A DNA stretch of 64,000 nt from Corbicula japonica (GCA_038501625.1 JAZAYU010000036.1:5184366-5248365); one strand, 5' to 3'. Positions 34,432 through 47,904 are shown, numbered from the stretch's first letter. Program-made: numbers and translations. The notes: generated from the letters alone by a model not told the origin.

Positions 34432-36179
34432 ATCCTGTATATCTTTTTTTCTATAAAGTGTTTCTATTTGTCATAAAAACAACTTAAAGATTATTATTGG
34501 TGAAGCGGAAAATGCCAATAAGACTTTTTCAAGTTACTTTGATGTTTGTCTGGACAGAGATTACAGCAACAAGCTTACTGAGAGACTTCGTCAATAACAA
34601 GAAATGTTGATTTCTTGTCAGTAATAAGACAATTCTATAATAATTGATTGTGTTATCTTAACTTTTCTCGTTTTCATAAGATATTGACTGCGAGACTGAT
34701 GATCAACAAACAACAGTCGTTCCTATATGTTTCGGACAGGGTTAAAACAAGTCTGATTTCATTAAGATTTTTCAATTGATGTCATAAAGAATGAAGATAA
34801 TGGGGCCTGTTTTACAGTATATTTTAAAACATCTAAAAAAGTATTACGTTTACAATAAGTAGAGAGTTATGTGACAGACACATGATAACATCTCTTTGGT
34901 TTCGAGATGTAAAACTCATAATTAATGCGACATAAAGTAATATATTCAATTTGTAAATGTACGTTCAGTTGAATGAAAAACAATCAGAATTAATTAAAAG
35001 GATATACTGTGGTTGGAATTATATTGCAGGTCATAAAAATTTCCTGGTTTTATTTGAAAAACCATTTTATGGATTGTTACTTCGCAGATTCATCAGTTCT
35101 CTAAGTTATTTTTATGTTCAATTTGTTGTGGTGGTTGAACTTTTGTGTTTTAATCTTCTCTCTTAATCCACAAAATATAGTAGCCAGCGAATGTTAATAA
35201 TTATTTCAGTATGAAGAATCCTTACTTTATGCAGACGTATTTTGTGAAACATAACTGAAAATGCACATCAAAAACATCTACTTTTGGGATTTAAATAGAA
35301 GCGACCATGTTCTATCATTTCCCAATCTAAGTCAATTCTAGACAGATTCAGTGACAAAGAAAGGAAAAAAGGATTTTATGTCATTTAACATGATTTCATC
35401 GGCCGCAGACAAAAGGAATTTGATGTGATACTTAACTTTGCGTGTGGCCATCACATCCATCTATATTTAATGCGTTTTGACCAATGACGTCTGGATCTGT
35501 TTCATCTTTCATTTTTAAGCAGTACATTGTGCGTACTTCAAACGTTTCTGCAAATATTAAGACAGAAACACACGAATCTGAGGGTATTCGATATCAATTT
35601 GCAGTTTGCAATCACGTTTTGGCAAATCATCCCGGCAATTGCCCGAACATTCATGACGGAATCTAGGCACTTTCAATCAATAACAACTCCTGATAAGTAA
35701 AAAATAATGTTATGTCGGAATAGACGCTTTGGTTTCAAAATGTCAAAGTGGTCTTGAGTTCGAAAGATTTTAAGACAAACTCGATATTAAAACTACCATT
35801 TAAATTCATCGCCTAAAACTGTTTACATTTTTTCCTTCCGGAGTATACATCATTTCATTTATGTTGAGTCCTAAAGAAGTTTGCAATATTTCACATTCTT
35901 CGTTGTTGTTTTTTTTTGTTTTTTTGTTGCTTCTAAAGTTTCGTTTTCATCTATTCATACAATGTTTTAACTAACTGCAAGGCACATAAATTATGTTCCT
36001 TCTGTCGAACTTTGTAAAAAAACAACTAAAGATGTGTTTTGTCATAGTTTCAAATATCGACTGTCTAAAATTATTTAATTTGCCATATTAAATAGGTAAA
36101 AATATCAATAAAAGAGGATTGCATCGGCATACTCCTACCTTTTTTTGCAAGCCAACAGTTTCTGCCAAAATTTGATAGT

Positions 36180-36870
36180 CATTACGCTTTGCTTGGCCAT
36201 AGACAAAAAAAATTATAAAAAAAACTTTCAAACGGCAAAATGCAGTCCCTTCAAACTTTGCACAAACCAATGTAAAGTTTATATGTTGAATTTACATATG
36301 CTTAGAAAGGTTAGAACGGTAAAGAAAAATAGTAAGACCCAAAAAAACTCCTAAAATTCTATTTGCAGTTTTTACAAAAAAGAAGCAACACTAAACATGA
36401 ACTTAAATGTATTGAAGAGAAATGAATTACTGACAACAATATCTATGGTCCTTTGGTCTAACAAATGTAAACAATATGAATTATTTGTTAAAAGTGTGTT
36501 TAACCTTCAATTTTCTGGTCGCGAAAATGGACGAATCAAAATAAAAATATTGATTTCTCTCTTCACAATTGAAAGTTCTTTTCAAGGACCTTAGATATTG
36601 TTGTCAGTATCATTTCATGCATGTTGCATTTGAATTGTTGTTTTGTGTTGCATCGTTTTAAATTTGTGATAAATTGCAAATAGAATTTTAGGGATTTCTT
36701 AGGTCTAACAATATTTCTCTACTGTTCTAACCTTTCTTTACATATGCAAAACAATCATATACTTATAGCATTTATTTGTGCAAAGTTTAATGGAAGTGCA
36801 CTGTGTCGTTCGAGAGATTTTATATTTTTCTTTTTTGTCTATGGCGAGGCAATGGCGAAAGGCGCAATAC
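36180..36870. mobile_element. Foldback element with ~250-bp inverted arms
   Basis: The left arm (about 36190-36460) and right arm (about 36580-36850) are inverted copies at roughly 70-75% by eye. Shared landmarks are CCATAGACAAAAAA, AACTTTGCACAAA, AAAGGTTAGAAC, CTAAAATTCTATTTGCA and CTGACAACAATATCTA. Arms meet around a short AT-rich centre. It splits block C, whose halves lie at 36.09-36.18 and 36.87-36.98 kb. The open frames at 36145-36594 are inside the arms and not genes. Confidence 0.8.
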
Positions 36871-37199
36871 CTTAACGGAAATGCTAAATTCTTAGATAAT
36901 ATGGGAATATAATCTTTCTTTCTGATTAAATGCAGAAGATAAGATCGTTAAAAGTGATAAAAACGAAATAAGTTTTAAATTAAATCTCCTTTTCAGTCCA
37001 ACTTATGCTTAAATCAACTTTAAACAAAGACCATATGTGGATTTGTGGACGAAGACCTCTTTTTATTTGGGTTTTTTTTCCTGAATGGACTTTTAAGACA
37101 GGTTTTAAAGTACTGTTCATATCAAACATTACAACATTGAACGGTTGCTTAGAACTAATATTTGCTTGCTTCCTTTTTTAAAATTCTTAAAATTAATAT

Positions 37200-38547
37200 G
37201 AAATATAAAACACTGTATTGATCGTGGTATATTTTTACTTATTTCACATCCAATTTAGCATTAAATGTCTTTAATGAAAGGTCCATATTCTTCTTTCGAA
37301 AAAGTGTTGCTTTATGTATTTGTTCATGAAACACAACTTACATGTTATTATTGTAAGGTCAAGGCCTGTGAAGCGCAAAATGTCAACACAACTTTATCAT
37401 ACAACTTTGATGTTTGTCTGGACAGAGATTACAACCACAGTGAGACTTCGTCAATAACAAGATTTGTTGACCGTCCTTTGTCATTAATGAGACAATTCTA
37501 TAATTGCGTTATCTTAACATGTCGTGTTTTCATAGGATATTGACGGCTAGACTGATGATCAACAAACATCATTCGTTCCTATAATATTCGGACCGGGTTT
37601 AAAAAGGTACAATGTATGATGATTTAATTACATTTGCTTATAAAGAAATTGGATAATGTAATCTCATCGACAAATGCAATTTTTTAAAAGTAAATTTGAA
37701 AAAATCTATATGAGTACTACGTGTACGATAGGAATACAGTCCATTTAAGCAGAGATTCTGTGAATGAACTTTTATTCATGAACATTAAATTTCGTGGTTT
37801 TCCTTTAGAAATCATTTTCGTGGGTTTTTTTTATTTCGTGTATTCATCAGTTTTCTATACTATTTTATGATTAAACTTTTTATATTGGTGGTTTTATATT
37901 CGTGTATAAACATCTAAAGTTACTACCAATGAGTATGTATGATTTTGACAGTTTGAAAGAATCCTTACTTCATGCGGACGTATGTTGTCAAAAAAGTTTA
38001 ATTGCATATCAGGAACAGTCATAATAGATTTTTTAGAGAAGTGACCGTGCTCTTTTATTCCAATCAAATTCAATTTGGAATTCTAGACAAAGTCAGTGAC
38101 ACGGCGAAAAAAACGCATTTGATGTCATTTTAACGTTTTATCAGCCGCTGACAACAGACCTTTGATGTGAAACGTTACTTTGCATGTCGCCATTACATCC
38201 ATCTTTCTTTTATGCGTTTTGACCAATGACGTCTGGAACTGTTTCAGCTTTCATTTTTAAGCAGTGCAGTGTGGGTAGTAACCTTACTCTTAAGGTTACG
38301 ACAGGAACCTAGAGATATCTTACGGCTTATAATAGTAATATACAGTATGCAATCGCGTTTCGGCAAAGCGTACTGCTGATTGCCCGAAAACTGTAATTCA
38401 ATACAGTGCGTAATCTATGCACTTTTGATCAATTCGAAAACCGGAGAAATAGTAAAATGATGTCAAAATAGAAGCTAATATATTTCATGCCGTCAAACTA
38501 GGCTTCGAGAGGTCTAATACAGTATGCCCCTCATCAACTCGATGAAA
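37200..38547 (+). repeat. Composite repeat, partial unit (A and B blocks)
   Basis: A about 37340-37745 (GTTTGTCTGGACAGAGATTA, GAGACTTCGTCAATAACAAG) and B about 38060-38480 (TTTTGACCAATGACGTCTGG). B ends where the TIR element at 38548 begins. Confidence 0.7.
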
Positions 38548-40576
38548 CAGCCAGATTCAAAATATTGACTCAATTTTGAGGAAAATATGTCGCCAGCCTT
38601 TGGACGACCAAATCTTCAAGGTTAAAGCTCTAAAATTAAATATTGATATTTTGGGGAGAAATCTGATGTTTTCTTAGAACCAACATCACTGAGATAGTCA
38701 TATATGTTACTTCCTTTAAGTTTTATAGCATGCTAAATGCCTAGTAATATCGCTTTATTTGCATGTCGCCAGGCAAAACATCAATTTTTACACTAAAATT
38801 GTTGAAATATGATGATTGGCAATAAAGAAATTTGCTGTTTTTAATGTTTAAGGCACGTGAAAATATGATATTAGAAAGTTCTGTTGCAAGTGGATGCCAT
38901 TTCAAACAATTACACTGGTTTTAAGGGATGTCGCCAAAAAAACTACTTTCCTACCGTAACCAATCTTAAACCTCACTGCTGATGGTATTAAATCAAAGAT
39001 AAAAACAGTTATAAAGGCATAAATATTTTATAGAATTATCAAATTTTACGTATTTAAAATTAAAACACCTGCGGCTTTTTTTATATTTTTGTTGGTCATA
39101 GCCTTAACACGAAATTCTTGATGTCCGATAATAGAATTTTCCTCTGTAACTGTGTATTTCACTTCTTTTAATCTAGAATGTTAATTCCGTGGATCAAACA
39201 GTTTACATCACTAAATAAGTATTATTTATTGCAAATATTAGTCAACAAATGTTAAAAAATATTTCCTCCGTATTTTTTTCTCCGTAACCAAAAGTATCAT
39301 TATTGCTTCTAGTGCTTATTAAATTAAATTGTTGTTATCAACTGATTGCCTCGTTATTTTCACAGAAGCCGTCAAGTGTTATGGTCAGAAGTGGTAAGAT
39401 AATTAAAATTTACCCTTGTAATTTTGGGTTACGGAGGAAAGTTAAGGAGGAAGCTAGAAAAGTAACGGAGGAAAAATATGCACGATTATCAATTTATCCT
39501 CGTATAACTTGTTTCTAAATGTAAGCTGCACACATGAGCTTTTATTTTAAAAAAAGTTCCTCCAGTGCAACTGATACGTACTCCAAATTGTTTGTCGAAA
39601 TTCAAACAGATACTATTAGTGTACTGAGTAAAATATATATGAAGGTTACTTTTTATTTTGACTGGTGCATTAAAATTACATTTTAAATGAAAGTCATACA
39701 AACATAAGTGAAAATATTTAGCTCACGACATTTAATAAACCTTGAAATCAGTTGAATTACAATGCAGTACCAGGCACGATGAAAATACCCGTGGTGTTGT
39801 TTGCACAGACAGTGATGAACAGTGGTCTGACTTCTTATTTTATGAACATAGTTCACTTGAAATGCTTGATTTGGCGTTTGTTTGATTGAAGACAGGTGCA
39901 AACAGTATGTTTCATATAGCCTGATGATATGTACCTTTTAACATGTAGAAAAATATGAAAAACATACACCTACTTAATACATTTTCCTCCGTAACTTTTC
40001 CACCGTAACTGTTGGATAACTTTTTTGTTTGTTTAGCATTGTAAATTCAGAAAAGATTTATTGAATTTGTTGAATTTTTAGTTTGTTTATTAATACATAT
40101 AATTACGTACAATTACAGGTATGTTAGTACGTTACTGGTCTCTGTTTAATTGGTAATGCATCTCTGTATTTGTTATAAAGTTATTTTCTGTAAATCTTGA
40201 CATACATGTACTCATGATAGTTGGTAAAATAGCAGTTGTTTTTGTTTATATTCCATAAACATTGTGTGTTTAATCCATTAAACTATGTTTCCAGTCAACA
40301 ATAACATGTTTGGAAGGTGTATACTGTAATTAGTACAGTGTTTATTATAAACCATGTGTTATAGGCACCTGCAGTTTTCCTCCGTAACTGAACATTCGAC
40401 ACAAAGAAGCAATTGTTATGTTTGAGCTTATCGTTTAAATGGTGTGATCCACACGTTTATTCTGAAGTCTATACATTATTACCTAAATAAAAACGTAATT
40501 TCCTTTTCACAATGCAGATGTCCATTTTTTTGTTTTTTACTTGATCGAAATTGAATCAATTTTTTGAATCTGGCTG
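38548..40576. mobile_element. 2.0-kb TIR element with repeated CCTCCGTAAC motifs
   Basis: Terminal inverted repeats of about 32 bp begin CAGCCAGATTCAAAA at the left and end TTTTGAATCTGGCTG at the right, with about three mismatches. A motif TTTTCCTCCGTAACT or a close variant recurs about nine times in both orientations (near 38946, 39135, 39261, 39278, 39428, 39462, 39982, 39997 and 40375). Repeated subterminal and internal motifs are typical of transposase-binding sites in some DNA transposon groups. The target duplication is unclear: GAAA is present on both sides but one base out of register on the right. No transposase frame is visible. Confidence 0.7.
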
Positions 40577-42830
40577 CGAAATACTTCTATATTATTTTCT
40601 TGTTGTACACATTTGCAGTATTTTCATACCCAAAGTAGACCACTCCACTATTCAATTCACTTATTTTCAGTCCTAAATATTTTCATGTTCGTCTATTTCG
40701 GTGGCATTTAAAGTTCAATTTTCATTTTTCTATTCAATTATAGTTTTAATCCAATACTGCCATAAACTTTGGCCATCTAATGAAAAATTTTGTCATTAAA
40801 TAAATAGATTTTTTCTGCCATTGTGTCAAATAACGACAAGTTATTTTATCATATCTAACAGGTAAGAAAAATATCAGTCAAAAGAATACTATCACCATAC
40901 CCCTACCTTCGACAAGCTAACATGTTCTCGCAAACCTTGATAGACAATACATTCTTACATATATCTTTGGAAGAAATTTACCAGTGTCAATGCTTTTAAA
41001 AAGAAGTCGCGAGTAAGCTTTTAACGAATTAACGAAAATGCTACATTCTAAGATAAAATGGGAATACAATCTTTCTTTTTGAGTCAATGCAGGTGATTCG
41101 ATCGTTAAGAAATAAAACGAAACGCGATGTCACAAAATCGCACGATTTCGCATATCTACATATTAACTGAAGGGAACGGGTGGTCGTTCGTACTATTTAA
41201 GATGAGTCTTTACGAAAGTAAAAGAACATATCTTTTATTAATATTTGACAAATATGCTAGTTAGAACGAAGTTATATACAACTCAGCACACATTATGCAG
41301 ATGAAAATAAGGCTCAGAATAGCTATGCAATTTACAAACGATAAAAGCAGCAAAGGCAGCTTTACCCTGTTGAAATTGGCTGAGACTGGAATCGTACCAG
41401 TATTACCACAGTGCCTTACCATATATGTAAGACTACTACAAAAGCACTGCCCGATTACCACATCTTGTAATGGAGAAATACTTTACCTCTACATCCAGAT
41501 CTGACATTTGTAGATAAAAGCATTTTTTTACATTTATTGTGTAAGCTAACGAGAATTACATAATCATGTATAAATATCTTAATACATGTAGCAAGACTAC
41601 GGTTGAATAAGTGATGCCAGAATAGAAATTATCGTTTCATTATGTCAAACTAGGATTTGAAATTTATAGTAATTTAGATCCCCCTTAATTAAAGATCGAT
41701 AATAGATTACAATTTAAATTAATTTCCGATTTTACACTATTTCTCCACAAAAAAGACCTTCTCAATAAACACATCAACCTTATGTCGTATGTTGTCATGA
41801 AATAAACAAAACATAAGATTTGTTCTGCCATCCTTTCAAATAGCTACATCTATATTTATTTAATATTCCAAAATTAATATGTAGGAAAACATATCAATAC
41901 AAGAGCATGCATCACTATAACCCTACCTTTGACAAGCCAACATATACAGGTAAACATTAACAGACATTACTTATTTTACATTCTGATATATATCTCTGAA
42001 AGAAATTTACCAAAGTCAATGCTTTTAAAAGACGTCGCAAGGAAGCTTTTAACGAATTAACGAAAATGCTAAGACAAAATGGGAATACAACCATCTTTCT
42101 TGATTAAATGCAGATGAATTGTATACAGATATGCTAGTTACGAAAAAGTTAAGTTAAACTAGTATACAACTATACCCAGATAAATGCAGACGAACGTGTT
42201 ACGGTAAGATGAAATAGCACTTAATGTGCAAAAGATTATGGAAGCACAGGCAGCTCGACACATTTGAAATTGGCTCAGACTGGAAAAGCATCAAGCCAGA
42301 TAGTGAGGTGAACAATTAAAACCTACCCGATCGCCACCATAACCAAAAATGGATAATTTACCTCTCCATTTTTTAGATAATTGCAAATAACAGTTATTTA
42401 AGTTAAACACTAACTTTGTACGCTACTAGTAACGTAGATTACAATAAACTTCTAAATATTTGTAGACCGTCTATGGTTGAGTTATTCCCGTACTGTTACT
42501 ATTTCGCCAAAAAGGCTGGATTTATTGCGACGAGGTAGGATTGCAGGGATACCTGGTTCAATACTTGATTCAGGCGTAAATATTTTAAACCTTGTTACAT
42601 ACAAATACTGTCAAGCAATTATACTTCTTTTGATGAATGGGTTTTGATCAAATTGAAACATTATTTTTATAACTGGACAAGTTGTTTACCTGTGAATATT
42701 CAATTACTAGTTGGTTATATGCTATCAACATTAACAATGAAAACAGTTCTATTTTTCTTGTAAAGGCAATAATCTGATGCAACCGTTACGTCTTTGCGCC
42801 TCAAAACCTGGTTTATCGTGGAATTTATTC
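40577..42830 (+). repeat. Composite repeat, C-D-C-D-L blocks
   Basis: C about 40850-41170, D about 41220-41480, a second C about 41870-42120, a second D about 42120-42360, then L from about 42440. The C-D pair is therefore present twice in tandem here, about 1 kb apart, unlike in copies 1 and 2. A T-arm-like box in D survives at 41388-41398 (one base changed). In the second D the box is destroyed. Confidence 0.7.
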
Positions 42831-43299
42831 CATGGCGATAAACCTTCAGGTTCTCATTTTCGTGAATTTGAAATGGTGTCAGCTGTTCACTATTTTACTT
42901 TTTTCATTAGAAAATAATAATTATAATTATTACTCAGTCACTCACTCAGGCATACATATTTTGATACAGTCAAACCTGACTTCAAAGGCTACGAAGGGGA
43001 AAACAAACAATGGCAGTGGTCTTTGAAGGCGAGTGGTAATTTTTCTTGAGGTCAGTCAGTGGGATAAACAAGTGTAGTCTTTATCCACAGGTGGTTTTTA
43101 TTTATTGGTTGGTTTTAGCTCAGGTTGGACTGTATTCTGTATAAATAACAACATAATGTTACTACGCGGTTTATTTACAAACACGTCTTTTTATGAGATT
43201 ACTACATTTATTTGATGCTAAAGTACTACATCTAATTTTTATTTCCACTCAAACCCTATTCCGATATTCTTCTTTTACGAAACACATTTAATACTTTTA
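42831..43299 (+). repeat. H block
   Basis: GATACAGTCAAACCTG, CTTCAAAGGCTACG, GGCAGTGGTCTTTGAAGGCG and TCTTTATCCACAGG recur near 50.72-50.84 and 58.70-59.22 kb. The stretch up to 42960 is unassigned and non-coding. Confidence 0.6.
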
Positions 43300-44111
43300 T
43301 GGTTTATATAACTTGAACTTTACATACTCTCCGACGAATGAGAAGTCACATAACAATAGGATAAGCTCGTTTTATGATTAATTCTCCCCCAAATCAATTC
43401 AGATTTCGTGAGCATCATCGTTTGCATACGTTAAGATGATGTTCACGTCAAAGAAACATACATTTTGGATTATTGATTGCCCAGTAAGAATCAGATTCTA
43501 TGGAACAAATGTTGCCTTTTAAGAATATATCACATATCGTCTACGATGGAACACAATACTCCGCTTATTCGGGGAATCATTTGTCCGATAAAGGTTTAAT
43601 CTCACGTATGAACATATTTCTTAATAAACTTGAGATTTGTAACATTAAAGAAACAAATATAGAAAAGGGAAATATGCATATCAGGAATTGCAATACTCAA
43701 AAACTTATCCTCCCACACAGCCATAAAGTAGAGAATAAAAAAGAGCATGGGCTTATAAGAATATCAATTTCAACCGCAAACAACTAACGAAAAAGGGAAC
43801 CATTGGGATCAAATATTTCGAGATTTTTCCGCGGGATGGGCTCAAGTCTCAAAGCAGCATAAAAGTTGATAATAAAAAGTGAAACATGCATACAATGTAT
43901 CATAATAGCCAAACACACAAACAAAAGCCTCACAACACAGCGAAAAATCAGATTGATAAAAAGAATAAAAGAATGTCAAAAAACACACAGTAATCCAGCT
44001 GTTCAAAGAGCATGTAATTGTTTTAACATATTAGTACATAAATGTCGTTTCGTTAAATGGTAAATTGTATGCTAAAACTATTCTAAATTGGTGCACCCTA
44101 GAACCTGGTTT

Positions 44112-45108
44112 CTTAGAACTTTTTTGATCTAAATCTGTCTATTGAAAATGGTTGCGTTACTACTAAATTATATGATAAAAGAGAAGAATTTTATTTTAAT
44201 ATAGTAAATTTTCCATTTTAGACGGCGATGTTCTTCGTGCAACATACTGCGGGTTTTTATATCTCACAGCTTGTTCGCTTTTCAAGAGCATGCAACGATG
44301 AGAATGATAACAACGAACGTAATCTTTGCATTACAGACAAACTTGTAAAACAGGGTTATCGGTATCACAAATTTAGAAATTTGCAAGTTTTATCGCCGAT
44401 ACCCAGATCTAATTCATAAATACAGGTGCAGTTTAAAGTCACTATCGCAACAAAGCCAGTTTTTATGGAGATTTAATTTACAAACTTAAGAAGATAAAAG
44501 GCAATGTTAATTTCTCCCGGTTCTTCGTAAAAAAACATCTGTTAATTTAAAAGCAAAGGTTACCAACAGGATATTTTACAGCGCTCTGCAGGCCTGGCGA
44601 TTAACCCATCTACAGTTGATCGTTACGCTTACCTCTTTTTGTTTCTTTTATCCCTTTCATCGTGTTCTTGCTGAATTTTCGCCAGGAGCGCTGGTCTCGG
44701 TAAGATCATTGAGTAAACGCCTTTTGGCTTTGCAATGCTATTAGCTTCTTATGTTTTATATGTCTGTGTGCTTAGCATGCAATATTGTTGAGCCGTTGGG
44801 TGGGTTGGAGTTATTTCACCAAGACAACTTGTACTTGTTTTGTGATACAAGAACCTATTGGGGCAAGTGTAACGTTAGTGCACCCTAGAACCCGGTTTAA
44901 ACCCCCAGTGGCAATTTGTTTTGCTACTGACCGTTCTAAAGCGGTATCCTCAAAGGTTCTATTTTTTCGTTAATTGTTTGTGGCGTCCTTTTTGAATGGA
45001 CATACTTATAACAAACATGCTCTCTCTCTCTCTTCCTCCTTTCTTTTTCGCTGCGTGGGGAGGCTGTGTGAGTGTGGCAATTCCTGATATGCATATATTA
45101 CTTTTTTT
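44112..45108 (+). mobile_element. Penelope-like element, 5'-truncated (copy 3)
   Basis: It starts inside the RT coding region and runs to the canonical end GATATGCATATATTAC plus T. The J copy at 51.72 kb supplies the empty site ACCTGGTTTAAATATAAAG. The tail keeps the CAAGACAACTTGTACTTG and AGTGGCAA hairpin segments. Confidence 0.8.
44130..44660 (+). pseudogene. Reverse transcriptase C-terminal pseudogene
   Basis: Recognisable RT residues follow the YLDD region. Sense fragments include FLDGDV-like sequence at about 44210-44230, then GFYISQLVRFSRACNDENDN, KLVKQGYRYHKFR and a shifted frame with RRYPDLIHKYRCSLKS. Several indels break the frame, and part of the VDHYAYLF end is missing before the tail. 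Confidence 0.75.
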
Positions 45109-45300
45109 TAATATTCAAAGTGGCAAATTCTTTAGCCACTGGTCGTTCAAAGGCGTTAATCCCTCATGTCCTCATTTTTGTTAATTGTTTGTTTCGTTTG
45201 AAACTGATCAATTATCAAATATTCTCTCCACTCCCCTTCATTGTCTAAAAAGCTTATCAACAATTCTTCAGGTCATATAAAATCAGATTTTATTCCACAG

Positions 45301-47904
45301 AAAAAAGCAGGTTTACTTTTTTAAATTATATGCAATAACTGTTGAATATAGAATATAATATTGATTTATGAAACGAAACGTGTTTCTCACTTATAAAAAG
45401 TGATTTTAAATATTAAGGTTTTATTTGTCAGCATTTACATGTAAAAACACAGACAGCACGCTTCAAACTGGTATTATAGATATTATTTTAGATATTAAAA
45501 TAGGTCCGGATCAGCCAGGTCTTGCAAATCTCTCAGCCACAAACATCCGAGCATGCAAGCGGCGACCGGCTAATTGTGTTTTTGTTTGAATATAGTCTTT
45601 TCATACCTTCTTTACACTGTCGATTTCATAACACACATATATAAATTTCCATTATAAAGGTGTGTTGCTGGCCTAAGAACACACATTTCCCCGATATGTT
45701 TCAAATAATCATATGTGAACCGAACATTTTGTTTACGTCCGGAATAGAAATATATATTACAATGCGACATCTTCTAGCCGAAAGAAATGATACATTGACC
45801 GTCTTCATTACGCGATAATTTCCAAACTATTTTGGGTGATTTGACCGGTAAAAACGAACATGGCAATAAACAGGCAAACATCATACCTGATCAACAATAT
45901 GCCATCAAACCTCCTCCTCAATTGACATTTACTTGCTTCAGACCTACTCTGTAAAACAATTCCATTTAATAAGTCTGCTTCTTTCAAATTTCAAACAGTA
46001 TTAATCACCAATCAGAGGAACTATTTACCGTGTTTGTATTTCCTTATTGGTATCAAAACGACTAAAATCTGTGTTCTGAGCCCTATTGTGTTCGGTTTTA
46101 TATTTCAGATATTGCAGGTTGTTTTCTTTAATTAACATTTTCTGTTTCCAGATGTTAACATACATTAATAGGTATTCATGCCTTTCTTATAAAGTTCAGA
46201 TCCAGTTAAACATTAGGAGTCTTGAAAGAAAGGTCCATCAATTTCTTTCTATAAAGTGTTTCTATTTGTCTATTTGTCATAACAACAACTTATAGATTAT
46301 TATTGGTGAAGCGGAAAATGTCAATAAGACTTTATCAAGTTACTTTGATGTTTTTCTGGACAGAGCTTACAGCGAGAATTAAAAATATAGACCGCCCTGT
46401 GTCAGTATTAGGACAATTCTGAAATAATATTAAAAAAAATTATTGTGTTATCTTAACTTGTCTTGTTTTCATAGGATATTGACTGTAAGACTGATCATCA
46501 ACATAGAACATTCGTTCCTATAATATTCGAACCGGGTTTCAACAAGTCTGATTTAATTAAAATGCCACATTTTGTTTTATCAAGAAATTAGATAAAAATG
46601 TAATCTCATTTACAAATAAAAATTTAAAAAGTATATTAGAAAAAAAAAACTGTTTCTAAATTTATTTATGTCAAGTGTCAGATGCAGGAATTTTAGAATG
46701 GGGGTTTGCATTTGGCAGTCTTAAACAGTTTTATGACAATTGTTTACTTTCTGTTCATAGTCCCATAAAATAAATATATTGCTCTATCGGTTTTGAATCA
46801 ATACTGTCGTGTGTATTGTGACATACCGCTATCTTTTGTACGTTTGGTTTAAAAAAACATAGACAGACTTAATTTTAAAAAAGAGCTTATGTACATGTGA
46901 GAACTCTTACCTCATTTCGACTTACATGTGTATATTGTCAATTAAATGTAAAACAATGCTTAATCAGAAAGAGACACTTTAGAAATTTCGGTAAAAGCGA
47001 CCGTGCTCTATTATTTCCAAATCAAAGTTTAACTTAATTCTGATTTCTAGACAACGTCAGTACCACCAACTCCACACGACTGTTCAATCCTCTTGTGTTC
47101 TTTCCTTAAGAATTTTTGCAATATTTTTATATTAATCAATTTCGGTGGCTTTTACAGTTTACTTTCATCTATTATAATGATATTTCCTCTACCTAGGAGC
47201 ATTCCCACACCGTCACGGCGAGAGCAAATTATTGTTTTTCATTAATGTTAAAAAGTATGCCCTTTAATGTCGAATTTTGTAATGACAAAAATAACTAAAG
47301 ATCGTGTAAAACAACGACATCTTTATTTTGCCATATCTAACAGGTAAGAATTATGTCTATAAAAAGGATGGTTTCGCTAAAACCCTACCTTGGACAAGCT
47401 AACATATTCTGGAAAACCTTCCTAGACAATACATTTTGACATGTATCTCTGAAAGACTTTCTAGTGTCAATGCTTTTAAAAGAAGTCACAAGGAAGCGTT
47501 TAACCAATTAACAAAACTACTGCATTCTCAGATAAAATGTTAGCTCAATCTATTATTTGATTAAATGTTGATGATCCGATCGTTAAAAAAGGCTGAAACA
47601 AAAGGAGATGTCACAATAATGCAGCTCTTTACATTTTTTTCATAAAGTAGGTGTGCGATTGTACCGTTTAGATGACACAACAATTTTAGCAATTAAATAA
47701 CCCCGAAATTATCTACAAATATGCTGCTTATAACGAAGTGATATAAATGTACAACTCAACTCTAAAAATGAATGCAGATGTAAGTGATACTCGGAATAAG
47801 GATGAAAAACAATCTGCCCAACTAACACATCTTAAAATGGAGATATTATTTCACCTCTACATAGCTTAGACACTTGCAGATAACAGCAATGTTCTACATT
47901 TGAA
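45301..47904 (+). repeat. Composite repeat, K-A-B(remnant)-C blocks
   Basis: K about 45360-46260, A about 46290-46640, a B remnant near 47000-47070 (TTCTGATTTCTAGACAACGTC) and C about 47330-47660. A minus-strand SINE scrap with CCCACACCGTCACGGCGAG lies at 47195-47230. No gene is visible. Confidence 0.65.

Larger units (their letters stand above)
33146..34449. mobile_element. 1.3-kb composite insertion or replacement in K block
   Basis: K-block sequence is left at CACATTCTTGTCACAG and rejoined at CTATAAAGTGTTTC. The related copy near 45.94-46.25 kb has about 300 bp of ordinary K sequence here. The insert holds a minus-strand ORF remnant (33343-33568), a T/G-rich low-complexity run (33655-33710), a TGACGTCA site (34219-34226) and a strong terminal hairpin (34326-34431). 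Confidence 0.6.
27346..37200 (+). repeat. Large composite repeat, copy 3 (heavily interrupted)
   Basis: Blocks in order: A' about 27590-27880 continuing 28240-28390, F 28450-29850, G 30515-30670, A'' 30675-30850, J 31370-32480, K 32480-33145, A 34495-34870, B 35320-35720, C about 36090-36180 continuing 36870-36980, and an L remnant to about 37200. Insertions: Penelope-like tails (27.42-27.52 and 27.885-28.24), mini-foldback (28.94), SINE (29.86), a 1.3-kb insert (33.15-34.45) and a foldback (36.18-36.87). Confidence 0.7.
43300..45300 (+). repeat. J block (copy 2), interrupted
   Basis: It matches J copy 1 from TTATATAACTTGAACTTTAC. It carries the minus-strand Penelope-like 3' end at about 43665-43790 and is interrupted at ACCTGGTTT (44112) by a plus-strand Penelope-like copy. 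It resumes at 45109 with AATATTCAAAGTGGCAAATT and ends near GATTTTATTCCACAG (45300). Confidence 0.75.

Noticed and set aside
33146..34449. A single TIR transposon covering the whole 1.3-kb insert
   Set aside because: The two ends show no inverted similarity; the hairpin near the right end pairs with itself, so the insert is more likely composite.
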